A stretch of DNA of 9,355 nt from Syntrophaceae bacterium UBA7544 (GTDB lineage: Bacteria > Desulfobacterota > Syntrophia > Syntrophales > Smithellaceae), in assembly GCA_002479215.1 (NCBI GenBank), contig DLME01000231.1, positions 1-9,355 on the forward strand. The letters are read 5' to 3'. Under the pieces are notes generated by a model. That model made no database searches. It had not been told where the DNA came from and saw only the letters and a program-made list of their open reading frames with translations. The first letter of the stretch is position 1, and each line of letters begins with the position of its first letter. Positions 1-6,916 of the stretch are shown piece after piece. The position numbers and the translations under genes are program-made.

Positions 1-32
1 TAATGGCTATAAGCACATTGAAGTTACGTTAG
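1..32 (+). CDS. mraY: MraY C-terminal end (partial; phospho-MurNAc-pentapeptide translocase)
   Basis: Only the last codons lie in the window. The frame starting at base 3 reads MAISTLKLR and stops at TAG (30-32). MraY proteins typically end in a tail of the form (G/S)(L/A)(A/S)TLK(L/V)R, following the last membrane helix, so this matches the expected C-terminus. MraY is the integral membrane enzyme that transfers phospho-MurNAc-pentapeptide from UDP to undecaprenyl phosphate, making lipid I. In dcw clusters it commonly lies immediately before murD, as here, with a gap of 7 bases to the murD start. The fragment is too short to prove the call by itself; position and tail sequence together make it likely. 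Confidence 0.78.
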   Translation, partial: MAISTLKLR

Positions 33-39
33 AGGGCGT

Positions 40-1383
40 ATGCATTTTGCCGGTAAAAAAATAGTTGTCATAGGGATGGGCAAAACGGGAATTGCCACAG
101 CCTTATTTTTAGGCAAACAGGGCGCAAAGGTGACGGTAACAGACGAAAAACCATTCGACCAGTGGAGTGCTGAGTTTGAGCTTATTGCCAAAGAAAAATG
201 GTTGGAAATCGGTAAATACAATGTCGATGTTTTAGCGGGTGCCCGCATGGTTATTCCTTCTCCCGGCGTTCTTCCTTATAACGATTTGTTAGTCGCGGCA
301 TTGAAGAAAAAAATACCCGTTATCAGCGAAATTGAATTGGCTTACCGATTTTTGAAAATTCCATTAATTGCGGTAACGGGCACCAATGGAAAAACAACTA
401 CAACTACCCTATTGGGCGAAATATTGAAGCATTCAGGGAAAAAAATATTTGTGGGAGGCAACATCGGTACTCCATTGATTGGATATATGGAGAGCTCAAA
501 TAAAGATGATTTTGTGGTAGCTGAAATAAGCAGTTTCCAATTACAGTGGGTAGATAAGTTCCATCCTTTTATAGCGATGCTTTTGAATGTGACCAGCGAT
601 CACTTCAACTATCACGGCTCCTTTGCTGAGTACCGCCGCATTAAGGCCAGGGTGTTTGCCAGACAAGATAAAAACGATATTGCAATTCTTAATGCGGCTG
701 ATCCGGCGCAAGAAGGAATAGAAAAAAACATTCGTTCGAAAATTGTTAAATTCAGTTCATCGGATGAATTGAAATCGGGAATATTTCTTAAAAATAATAC
801 TATCATTTTTAGAATGCCGGATAACGGAGAGGAGCAATATCCTTTAAGCATGATTAAAATTCCCGGCCTGCATAATGTGGAAAATGTGATGGCCGCGATA
901 ATTGTGGCCCGATTCTGCAGGTGTAGCCCCGAGAATATCATAGCCTCTATTGCTGATTTTCGTGGATTACCGCATCGCATTGAATTTGCAGGCGAGAAGA
1001 ATTCGGTTAAATTTTACGATGATTCCAAGGGAACTAATGTCGGTTCTGTCATCAGGGCATTGGATACATTTGCTCAGCCTGTCATTTTACTTTTAGGCGG
1101 CCGTGATAAAGACGGAGATTTTGAAACTTTAAAGCCATTGCTGCCTACAAAAACAAAAAAGGTAATTTTATTTGGCGAGGCACAAAATCGTATTGCTTCG
1201 TTAATTGGTGAAACTGTTCCGGTACTAAAAAAATTAAAATTGGGGGAAGCAATCGAGATCGCTTACAAAAATTCACAGCCTGGTGATGTTATTTTGCTTT
1301 CTCCCGGTTGTGCGAGCTTTGATGAATTTACTGATTATAAAGAACGGGGCGATTTTTTCAAGAAAGCGGTGAGGGATCTTTAA
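40..1383 (+). CDS. murD: UDP-N-acetylmuramoyl-L-alanine--D-glutamate ligase MurD
   Basis: This cytoplasmic ATP-dependent Mur ligase adds D-Glu to UDP-MurNAc-L-Ala, the second amino-acid addition of the peptidoglycan stem peptide. The 447-residue protein is full length for MurD. The N-terminal Rossmann-like domain binds the UDP substrate (GMGKTG near residue 13). The central ATPase domain has the P-loop GTNGKTT at 114-120 (Lys118), the VAEISSFQL segment with Glu162, and NVTSDH at 183-188. Lys202 sits in YRRIKARVF, where MurD enzymes carry a carbamylated lysine. LPHRIEF (His312) leads into the C-terminal domain, with DSKGTN at 328-333 and the substrate-binding LSPGCASFDEF at 420-430. The ATG is preceded by AGAGGG (31-36). 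Its stop overlaps the ftsW start by one base. Call is secure. Confidence 0.97.
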   Translation: MHFAGKKIVVIGMGKTGIATALFLGKQGAKVTVTDEKPFDQWSAEFELIAKEKWLEIGKYNVDVLAGARMVIPSPGVLPYNDLLVAALKKKIPVISEIELAYRFLKIPLIAVTGTNGKTTTTTLLGEILKHSGKKIFVGGNIGTPLIGYMESSNKDDFVVAEISSFQLQWVDKFHPFIAMLLNVTSDHFNYHGSFAEYRRIKARVFARQDKNDIAILNAADPAQEGIEKNIRSKIVKFSSSDELKSGIFLKNNTIIFRMPDNGEEQYPLSMIKIPGLHNVENVMAAIIVARFCRCSPENIIASIADFRGLPHRIEFAGEKNSVKFYDDSKGTNVGSVIRALDTFAQPVILLLGGRDKDGDFETLKPLLPTKTKKVILFGEAQNRIASLIGETVPVLKKLKLGEAIEIAYKNSQPGDVILLSPGCASFDEFTDYKERGDFFKKAVRDL

Positions 1384-1385
1384 TG
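1381..1385 (+). other. TAATG stop-start overlap, murD/ftsW
   Basis: The murD stop TAA (1381-1383) shares its last A with the ftsW ATG (1383-1385). The ftsW Shine-Dalgarno GAGG lies inside the end of murD. This arrangement normally favours coupled translation or re-initiation by terminating ribosomes; coupling itself is inferred. Confidence 0.85.
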
Positions 1386-2507
1386 GATGCTGCGGTTAAA
1401 AAAGAGGATAAGACACCGGACATTATTTTGCTTCTGGTTACTTTGATTTTGGTGACTGTCGGCACGGCGATGATTTATTCATCCAGTTCCATTATTGCGT
1501 TGGAAAAATTTAAGGACAGCCAATATTTTTTGAAAAAGCAAATCTTGTTCGTATTTTTAGGTCTGGTTTTGATGGTATTGATGACCAAAATTCCTTACAC
1601 ACAATTAAAAAAAGTGGCTTATCCCGGGATGTTGTTATCACTAATATTACTCGTAATTCTCCTGATACCAAGTATAGGAATAAAACGGGGAGGGGCGATG
1701 CGCTGGTTGAATGTCGGCGGCATTTCCTTTCAGGTAACGGAGATGGTTAAAATTGCCATGGTGGTTTTTCTTGCGCATTTATTGGCCCGCAAGGCAAGTC
1801 AATTAAAAAATTTCAGCAAGGGAATTCTCTTTCCCCTGATTATTATATCGCTAGTTATTTTGCTGGTTTTACTGGAACCTGATTTCGGCACCGCTGTAAT
1901 TATAGCAACAATCTTATTTTTGATGTTGTCTATTGCTGGTTCGCGGATAAAGCATCTTTTACTTTTGATGACGGCTTTTATTCCTGTGGGGATATTACTG
2001 ATTCTGCACAAAGGATACAGACTGACGCGTTTAACTGCATTTTTAGATCCTTGGAAAGATGCGAGCAATACTGGTTTTCAAATTATCCAATCGCTACTAT
2101 CTTTTGGCTCCGGGGGTACTTTTGGCGTGGGAATAGGCGATGGCATGCAAAAATTATTTTATTTGCCCGAACCGCACACTGATTTTATTCTCTCTACCAT
2201 CGCGGAGGAAAGCGGTTTTATTGGAGTGACTATCGTGATTGCCCTGTTTGCACTTTTTGCCTTACGTGGCTTTATGATAGCTCTAAAAGCGCCTGATCTT
2301 TTTGGAACATTGTTGGCTGCCGGCTTGACTATGGTGATTGCCTTGGAGGCATTCATCAATATTGCCGGCGTAATGGGACTTATACCATTGAAAGGTTTAG
2401 TATTGCCTTTTTTAAGTTACGGCGGAACTGCATTTATCATGAGCATGACAGCTGTCGGCATTCTATTGAATATTTCTGCTCATGCCGCCCGAACAAAAGA
2501 CGGATAA
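1383..2507 (+). CDS. ftsW: Septal peptidoglycan glycosyltransferase FtsW (SEDS family)
   Basis: A 374-residue polytopic inner-membrane protein of the SEDS family, which polymerises lipid II into glycan strands at the septum together with the class B penicillin-binding protein FtsI. About ten hydrophobic segments are visible, the first near residues 13-34 and the last near 335-362. SEDS hallmarks are EPDFGTA at 165-171, FLDPW near 219-223, the extracellular LPEPHTDF with Asp267 (the position of the conserved, essential aspartate of the family), AEESGFIG after it, and FLSYGGT at 343-349. FtsW rather than RodA is inferred from its place between murD and murG. One departure: the usual FQPSE signature reads FQVTE at 116-120. 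The ATG is part of TAATG shared with the murD stop, with GAGG at 1371-1374 eight bases upstream. Confidence 0.95.
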   Translation: MDAAVKKEDKTPDIILLLVTLILVTVGTAMIYSSSSIIALEKFKDSQYFLKKQILFVFLGLVLMVLMTKIPYTQLKKVAYPGMLLSLILLVILLIPSIGIKRGGAMRWLNVGGISFQVTEMVKIAMVVFLAHLLARKASQLKNFSKGILFPLIIISLVILLVLLEPDFGTAVIIATILFLMLSIAGSRIKHLLLLMTAFIPVGILLILHKGYRLTRLTAFLDPWKDASNTGFQIIQSLLSFGSGGTFGVGIGDGMQKLFYLPEPHTDFILSTIAEESGFIGVTIVIALFALFALRGFMIALKAPDLFGTLLAAGLTMVIALEAFINIAGVMGLIPLKGLVLPFLSYGGTAFIMSMTAVGILLNISAHAARTKDG

Positions 2508-2561
2508 AGGTGGGTGTATTTACGGGGAAAAAACAAATTTAATTTTGTCCGGAGTTGAGAA
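2508..2561 (+). promoter_or_regulatory. ftsW-murG intergenic spacer with murG ribosome binding site
   Basis: This 54-base gap is the largest in the window. GGAG at 2551-2554 lies seven bases before the murG ATG and serves as its ribosome binding site. An in-frame TGA at 2556-2558 lies only one codon before the ATG, which fixes 2562 as the earliest ATG start. A weak AT-rich inverted repeat, ACAAA (2533-2537) with TTTGT (2544-2548), lies upstream; it has a single G-C pair and no T tract, so I do not call a terminator. I see no convincing promoter. Confidence 0.6.
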
Positions 2562-3647
2562 ATGCGAATTGTAATCGCGGGAGGAGGAACGGGAGGTCAC
2601 CTGTTCCCCGGTATTGCCATAGCCGAAGAATTTTTGAGAAGGGACGATAAAGCGCAAATAATTTTTATTGGAACAAAAAAAGGTATTGAAGGCAAGTTGC
2701 TTGGGCAACTAGGTTATGAGCTCAGGACAATTGAAATCGAGGGAGTCAAAGGACGGGGACTAAAAGCAATGGTAAGAAGCGCTTATCAGGTTCCGCAAAG
2801 CATGTGGCAATCAAGGCGCGTTTTGAAGCAGTTTAATCCGCATATTGTTATTGGCGTGGGTGGTTATGCTTCAGGACCGGCAGTGCTAACTGCCCATTTT
2901 ATGGGCATACCTACAGCAATTGCGGAACAAAATGCCCTGCCCGGTATCACTAACAGGATTTTGGGTAAATTTGTAAAAGTAATTTTTGTAACATACGCGC
3001 AAACACAAACATGGTTTCCTAAGAGAAAAGTGATTATTAGCGGTAATCCGGTAAGGGCGGCATTTGTCGCAGGGAGATATGTGGAAAAAGGAAAGAAAGA
3101 TTTTTGGCAACTGCTTGTTTTCGGTGGATCGCAAGGAGCAGTGACAATTAATAAAGCTATGATAAATATGTTGTCACAATTACAAAAAATGAAAAACAAG
3201 ATCCGCGTGATGCACCAGACCGGAACAAAACAACTGGAGAAAGTGAGACAAGCTTATGAAAAATTCGGTATCAAAGCGAAAGTTATGCCTTTTATTGTCG
3301 ATATGGCCGGAGCTTATGCGGCAGCGGATTTAATCGTTTGTCGTGCCGGGGCTACTTCGCTTGCAGAAATTACCGCTTCGGGCAAAGCGGCGATATTAAT
3401 CCCTTATCCCTGGGCGGCCAATGATCATCAAACAAAAAACGCCCAGGCTATGGCGGATGCCGGAGCGGCAGTTGTAATTAACGAGAGCGAACTAACCAGC
3501 GGCAAATTGTTCGGAGTATTGGAAAATTTGTTAAGCGATGAAAAAAAATTAAAAAAACTGGAAAAAAACTCGGCCAGACTCGGAAATATAAACGCAGCGG
3601 CAAATATAGTTGATGCCTGTATTAAATTAATGGCCAAGATGAATTAG
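2562..3647 (+). CDS. murG: Lipid II synthase MurG (UDP-GlcNAc: lipid I N-acetylglucosaminyltransferase)
   Basis: MurG is a membrane-associated GT-B glycosyltransferase on the cytoplasmic face. It transfers GlcNAc from UDP-GlcNAc to lipid I, giving lipid II, the substrate polymerised by FtsW. At 361 residues it has the usual length. The N-terminal Rossmann domain opens with the glycine-rich loop GGGTGGH at 7-13, followed by GVGGYASGP and EQNALPG at 122-128, which belong to the acceptor-side region. GNPVR marks the approach to the second domain, which has the glycine loop GGSQGA at 188-193. The nucleotide-sugar site RAGATSLAE at 261-269 contains the conserved Glu269, and PYPWAANDHQT at 281-291 follows. 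The C-terminal region is Lys-rich and encoded by three A tracts (3541-3568). It is well separated from murC by 40 bases. Confidence 0.97.
   Translation: MRIVIAGGGTGGHLFPGIAIAEEFLRRDDKAQIIFIGTKKGIEGKLLGQLGYELRTIEIEGVKGRGLKAMVRSAYQVPQSMWQSRRVLKQFNPHIVIGVGGYASGPAVLTAHFMGIPTAIAEQNALPGITNRILGKFVKVIFVTYAQTQTWFPKRKVIISGNPVRAAFVAGRYVEKGKKDFWQLLVFGGSQGAVTINKAMINMLSQLQKMKNKIRVMHQTGTKQLEKVRQAYEKFGIKAKVMPFIVDMAGAYAAADLIVCRAGATSLAEITASGKAAILIPYPWAANDHQTKNAQAMADAGAAVVINESELTSGKLFGVLENLLSDEKKLKKLEKNSARLGNINAAANIVDACIKLMAKMN
3541..3568 (+). repeat. Three A tracts at about helical spacing inside murG
   Basis: Homopolymer runs A8 (3541-3548), A7 (3551-3557) and A7 (3562-3568) lie in 28 bases, with centres about 10 bases apart. 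They encode a Lys-rich stretch (KKLKKLEKN) near the MurG C-terminus. Tracts in this phase are known to bend DNA, and runs of seven or eight A can allow polymerase slippage; whether either matters here is not shown. Confidence 0.5.
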
Positions 3648-3670
3648 TGGCTCATTATTGAAACTAAAAA

Positions 3671-3675
3671 AAGGA
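3671..3675 (+). promoter_or_regulatory. Probable murC ribosome binding site AAGGA
   Basis: AAGGA is the only good Shine-Dalgarno match in the 40-base murG-murC spacer. It is 12 bases before the ATG at 3688, which is long, and far too distant (39 bases) from the alternative ATG at 3715. A TAG at 3685-3687 in frame directly before 3688 rules out an earlier start. Confidence 0.5.
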
Positions 3676-3687
3676 ATCAAAAAATAG

Positions 3688-5100
3688 ATGGGAACGGATA
3701 AAAAAACAGGATTAATGCAACGCAAAGTCAAATGTATTCATTTTGTGGGTATTGGCGGTATCGGGATGAGCGGTATAGCCGAAGTCCTTATTAACTTGGG
3801 ATATAAAATTGGCGGTTCGGACACTCAACAATCGGATACAACCATGCGCTTGCAAAAGCTCGGTGCGTCTGTATCTTTGGGGCATGCTGCGGAAAACATA
3901 GGCAATGCAGACGTGGTGGTAACATCAACGGCGGTTAAAGCGGATAATCCAGAAGTATTAGAAGCTCACCGGAAAAAAATTCCGGTAATTCCGCGCGCAG
4001 AAATGTTGGCGGAGCTTCTGAAGATGAAATTTTCCGTTGCTGTTTCCGGCAGCCATGGCAAGACCACAACCACTTCAATGATTTCAACAATGCTTGCGCG
4101 GGGCGGCCTTGATCCTACTATGGTTATCGGAGGAAAGTTGGCGAGCATAGGCAGTAACGCCAGATTGGGTGAGGGAGAAGTTATTGTGGCGGAAGCTGAC
4201 GAAAGTGACGGTTCATTTTTGAAATTATCCCCGACAATCGCCATAATTACGAATATTGATCGGGAGCATCTCGATTATTATCCGGGTATAAACGAAATCA
4301 AGGAAGCGTTTCTTAAATTTGCCAATATTGTCCCTTTTTACGGCTGCACGGTCATGTGCAGCGATAATCAATATGTGCGGGAAATTATTCCATTAATCAA
4401 ACGCAAGACCATAACTTACGGTATTAAGATGCCCGCGGATTACAGAGCGGGTGACATAAAACTTCTGGCAGACAAAACTATTTACAATCTTAGTTATAAA
4501 GGAGAACCCCAGGGAGAAATCGGCTTGGTCGTGCCGGGGATGTTCAATGTATATAATTCCCTGGCGGCAATTGCGGTATGCCGAGAATTGGAATTGAGTT
4601 TGCCGACCATCAAAAAAGGATTGCTTGGCTTTTCCGGTGTGCAGAGACGTTTGGAAATAAAAGGAAAGGTATCGGATATAATTGTTGTCGATGATTACGG
4701 ACACCATCCGACCGAAATAAAAGAGACACTGACCGCTGCCCGACAGGTTTGGAAGGGTAGGCTGATTGTCGTTTTTCAGCCGCATCGTTTTACAAGAACC
4801 AAAGCTCTTTTTGATGAATTCACTATGGCGTTTAAGGACGCGGACATTCTGATTCTGAATGATATATATCCAGCCAGTGAAGAACCTATTCCCGGAATTA
4901 ATTCCGCCGCGTTATGGGCGGCGATCAAACAAACGGGTCATCCACACGTGGAATATATCGCGAACGCAAAAGAAACAATAGAATTTCTTTTAAACACCGC
5001 AAGACCGAAAGATACAGTTATTACATTAGGTGCCGGTAGTATTTATAAAGTAGGGGAAACTTTTTTGAAGGAATTAGAGGTAAAGGAAACGAGAAAATAA
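3688..5100 (+). CDS. murC: UDP-N-acetylmuramate--L-alanine ligase MurC
   Basis: MurC is the cytoplasmic ATP-dependent ligase that adds L-Ala to UDP-MurNAc, the first step of stem-peptide assembly. The 470-residue length is normal. The N-terminal UDP-binding domain shows IHFVGIGGIGMSGIAEVL near residues 17-34. The ATPase domain has the P-loop GSHGKTT at 121-127 (Lys125), EADESDGSF at 169-177 and NIDREHLDYY. The C-terminal domain begins near FSGVQRRLE and carries DDYGHHPTE at 335-343, a signature that separates MurC from MurD, E and F, then QPHRFTRT at 364-371 and LGAGSIYKVGE near the end. The start is uncertain: ATG 3715 would give a shorter N-terminus beginning MQRKVKC, close to many relatives, but its upstream AGGA is only three bases away. 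The stop overlaps murB by one base. Confidence 0.97.
   Translation: MGTDKKTGLMQRKVKCIHFVGIGGIGMSGIAEVLINLGYKIGGSDTQQSDTTMRLQKLGASVSLGHAAENIGNADVVVTSTAVKADNPEVLEAHRKKIPVIPRAEMLAELLKMKFSVAVSGSHGKTTTTSMISTMLARGGLDPTMVIGGKLASIGSNARLGEGEVIVAEADESDGSFLKLSPTIAIITNIDREHLDYYPGINEIKEAFLKFANIVPFYGCTVMCSDNQYVREIIPLIKRKTITYGIKMPADYRAGDIKLLADKTIYNLSYKGEPQGEIGLVVPGMFNVYNSLAAIAVCRELELSLPTIKKGLLGFSGVQRRLEIKGKVSDIIVVDDYGHHPTEIKETLTAARQVWKGRLIVVFQPHRFTRTKALFDEFTMAFKDADILILNDIYPASEEPIPGINSAALWAAIKQTGHPHVEYIANAKETIEFLLNTARPKDTVITLGAGSIYKVGETFLKELEVKETRK
4343..4362 (+). repeat. Perfect inverted repeat inside murC
   Basis: GCTGCAC (4343-4349) and GTGCAGC (4356-4362) form a perfect 7-bp stem around the 6-base loop GGTCAT. 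It lies in coding sequence for the GCTVMCS segment. No T tract follows, so it is not an intrinsic terminator. It may be chance or a minor mRNA hairpin. Confidence 0.5.
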
Positions 5101-5102
5101 TG
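5098..5102 (+). other. TAATG stop-start overlap, murC/murB
   Basis: The murC stop TAA (5098-5100) shares its final A with the murB ATG (5100-5102). The best Shine-Dalgarno match, AAGGA at 5083-5087, is 12 bases upstream, so murB initiation may depend on ribosomes finishing murC. That dependence is inferred. Confidence 0.8.
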
Positions 5103-6023
5103 GCGGATATTAATAAAATTCAGGATGCTCTTGGCGATATTGCCGTGGGGAAAATCTTATATGATGAGCCCATGTCTCGTTACGCGTCACTTTTGGTGGG
5201 CGGGAAAGCCGACGCCTTGGTGTTTATAGTAAATGAAGATCAACTGATTCAGATTGTAAGGAGACTTAAAGAAAAGAAAATAGACTTTCTGCCTGTTGGA
5301 AACATGACGAATATAATTGTTCGTGATGGCGGTTATCATGGAGTGATTTTACTCATGAAAGGTCTCAACGGGGTCAGTTATCTCTGTACACCGGAGAGGC
5401 AGCATTATATTTCGGCTCAGGCCGGAGCTGCACTGGCTTCAGTACTCAGCCGCGCATTAGCGGAAGAGCTGACGGGAATGGAATTTTGTGCCGGTATTCC
5501 CGGAAGCATAGGTGGAGCTGTAAGAATGAACGCGGGTGCTTATGGAAGAGAAATTAAAGATGTTGTCGAGATAGTATTCCTGCTTGACGTTGATGGCAAG
5601 AAAAAAGCACTCCGGCGGGAGGAAATATCTTTTAGCTATAGAAAGGCGGGCCTACCTCCAGAAGCGATCATCCTGTCTGCCCGCTTTAGGCTGGAAAAAG
5701 GGCAGGCTCAGCAAATTAAGAAGAGAACGAGTGAAATTATACAGTGGCGTCATGAAAAGCATCCTCTTGAATATCCCAATGCCGGTTCTGTTTTTAAAAA
5801 TATACCGGGACAAACAGTCGGGGAACTCATTGAAGAGTTGGGGATGAAAGGCGTGAGTTGCGGAGACGCGCAAGTATCACTGAAACACGCCAACTTTATA
5901 GTTAACAGAGGCAAGGCTAAGGCTTCTGATGTTTTAGAGCTGATTGCGCTTATTCAATCTAAGGCCAAACAAGAAAAAGGCGTAATTCTGGAACCGGAAG
6001 TTGTAATTATCGGAGAAGATTAA
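5100..6023 (+). CDS. murB: UDP-N-acetylenolpyruvoylglucosamine reductase MurB
   Basis: MurB is a cytoplasmic FAD enzyme that uses NADPH to reduce UDP-GlcNAc-enolpyruvate to UDP-MurNAc, the substrate of MurC encoded just upstream. The 307-residue protein matches the shorter, type II-like form. The FAD-binding domain starts with YASLLVGGKAD, and its loop VGNMTNIIVRDGG spans residues 66-78. GIPGSIGGAVRMNAGAYG at 132-149 is the strongest family signature. FSYRKAG contains Arg181, the expected active-site arginine. NAGSVFKN at 228-235 holds Ser230, the expected proton donor, and LEPEV (Glu298 and Glu300) holds the C-terminal catalytic glutamate region. The FAD loop is unusual: relatives normally have G-x-G-(S/T)-N, here G67-N-M-T-N71. 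It is coupled by TAATG overlaps to both murC and ftsQ, and no ddl follows it. Confidence 0.96.
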   Translation: MADINKIQDALGDIAVGKILYDEPMSRYASLLVGGKADALVFIVNEDQLIQIVRRLKEKKIDFLPVGNMTNIIVRDGGYHGVILLMKGLNGVSYLCTPERQHYISAQAGAALASVLSRALAEELTGMEFCAGIPGSIGGAVRMNAGAYGREIKDVVEIVFLLDVDGKKKALRREEISFSYRKAGLPPEAIILSARFRLEKGQAQQIKKRTSEIIQWRHEKHPLEYPNAGSVFKNIPGQTVGELIEELGMKGVSCGDAQVSLKHANFIVNRGKAKASDVLELIALIQSKAKQEKGVILEPEVVIIGED

Positions 6024-6025
6024 TG
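6021..6025 (+). other. TAATG stop-start overlap, murB/ftsQ
   Basis: The murB stop TAA (6021-6023) shares its last A with the ftsQ ATG (6023-6025). GGAGA at 6012-6016 gives a well-placed ribosome binding site six bases upstream. The direct join leaves no room for a ddl gene. Confidence 0.85.
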
Positions 6026-6868
6026 TCGAAGAGATTAAAAACGAGCTATGGAGCGAAAAAGTACCGTCTACGCCGCCGGTTTACCGGAGTATTGGGTGAT
6101 TTTCTCAGATCCACATGCTTGCTTTCTTCCATAGTCGCGTTAAGCTTTTCATTCATTTATGTTTACAACTGCCTTTTGAGCACCCCGTATTTTCAAATAA
6201 AAGAAACTTCCGTGCGCGGTTTAAAGGAATTAACGGAAAAAGATATTCTGACTTTAGCGCAGATAAAGCCCGCACAAAATCTTTTCGCTGTCAACACCGG
6301 AGCTGTTACACATAGGGTTATCAAGAACCCCTGGGTAAAAAATATTTATGTCGGCAGAGAACTGCCCAACAGGCTTGTTCTGGAAGTACAGGAAAGAACT
6401 CCATTGGCTTTACTGAAGCAAACCGGTGATTTTTATCTGGTGGATAGTAACGGTTCCGTTTTTAAAAAATTAAGTAAAAATGATGAAGTTGACCTTCCCA
6501 TACTGTCCGGATTCGATGAGGAAGATAAAACAAAATCCAAGCCGTTTTTAGATGCAATTAATTTGCTGAAAACTGTTTTCAATTCCAGGCAGTACGCATA
6601 TTTGGGGGCAATTTCCGAAATTCATATAGATGAGATTTACGGACTGTCGGTGCTTACCGAGACAGGTCTTTACCTGAAGCTCGGAATGGACGGTTTTGAG
6701 GGTAAGCTGAAGCAATTAAAATTAGTCATGGCCGATTTGGAAAAAAGAGGGATAAAAAAAGGCTCTTTGTGCGTTGATTTGTGTGATGAATCAAAAATTA
6801 CAGTACAGCGTAAAAATGCATTTGTACGGACGGATCAGGACAAAATAAACAGGCGTTATCGGATATAA
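6023..6868 (+). CDS. ftsQ: Cell division protein FtsQ (DivIB family)
   Basis: FtsQ is a bitopic inner-membrane divisome protein that links early cytoplasmic components to FtsB, FtsL, FtsW and FtsI. The 281-residue protein has the family's plan: a short basic cytoplasmic N-terminus (KRLK, KKYRLRRRF), one membrane segment at about residues 29-50, then a periplasmic POTRA domain at about 57-124. The POTRA domain shows the usual pattern: FQIKETSVRGLKELTEKDIL, a helix, VIKNPWVKNIYVGRELPNRLVLEVQER. The following FtsQ/DivIB beta domain starts around TPLALLKQTGDFYLVDSNGSVF. The C-terminal 20 or so residues are basic and poorly conserved. The sequence motifs are weaker than for the enzymes, but architecture and position between murB and ftsA make the call firm. 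It ends 48 bases before the preferred ftsA start. Confidence 0.93.
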   Translation: MSKRLKTSYGAKKYRLRRRFTGVLGDFLRSTCLLSSIVALSFSFIYVYNCLLSTPYFQIKETSVRGLKELTEKDILTLAQIKPAQNLFAVNTGAVTHRVIKNPWVKNIYVGRELPNRLVLEVQERTPLALLKQTGDFYLVDSNGSVFKKLSKNDEVDLPILSGFDEEDKTKSKPFLDAINLLKTVFNSRQYAYLGAISEIHIDEIYGLSVLTETGLYLKLGMDGFEGKLKQLKLVMADLEKRGIKKGSLCVDLCDESKITVQRKNAFVRTDQDKINRRYRI

Positions 6869-6899
6869 AAAGAAAAGGTTAAAGGCAGTGAAATTAAAA

Positions 6900-6908
6900 G
6901 AGAGGTGA
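6900..6908 (+). promoter_or_regulatory. ftsA ribosome binding site GAGAGGTGA
   Basis: GAGAGGTGA is a long match to the anti-Shine-Dalgarno sequence. It includes the GTG at 6905, so that codon is unlikely to be the start. GAGG (6902-6905) lies 5 bases before GTG 6911 and 11 before ATG 6917. Both remain possible; I favour ATG 6917 because the protein then begins MSRKSD directly before the conserved VGLDIGTTK. Confidence 0.65.
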
Positions 6909-6916
6909 AAGTGCTG

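Noticed and set aside
379..402. Threonine run after the MurD P-loop as a repeat or error
   Set aside because: GTNGKT followed by several threonines is normal for Mur ligase P-loops; it is not a repeat expansion.
612..980. 122-codon open frame on the - strand inside murD
   Set aside because: Opposite the conserved MurD ATPase and linker region, with no family resemblance; a shadow frame.
2533..2548. AT-rich inverted repeat in the ftsW-murG spacer as a possible terminator
   Set aside because: The stem is five pairs with only one G-C pair and no T tract follows; it would be too weak to terminate transcription.
4393..4785. 130-codon open frame on the - strand inside murC
   Set aside because: It lies wholly opposite the conserved MurC C-terminal domain, shows no recognisable domain, and is best explained as a shadow of murC.
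5584..5847. 87-codon + strand frame inside murB, in another frame
   Set aside because: It overlaps the conserved murB reading frame completely and has no recognisable product.
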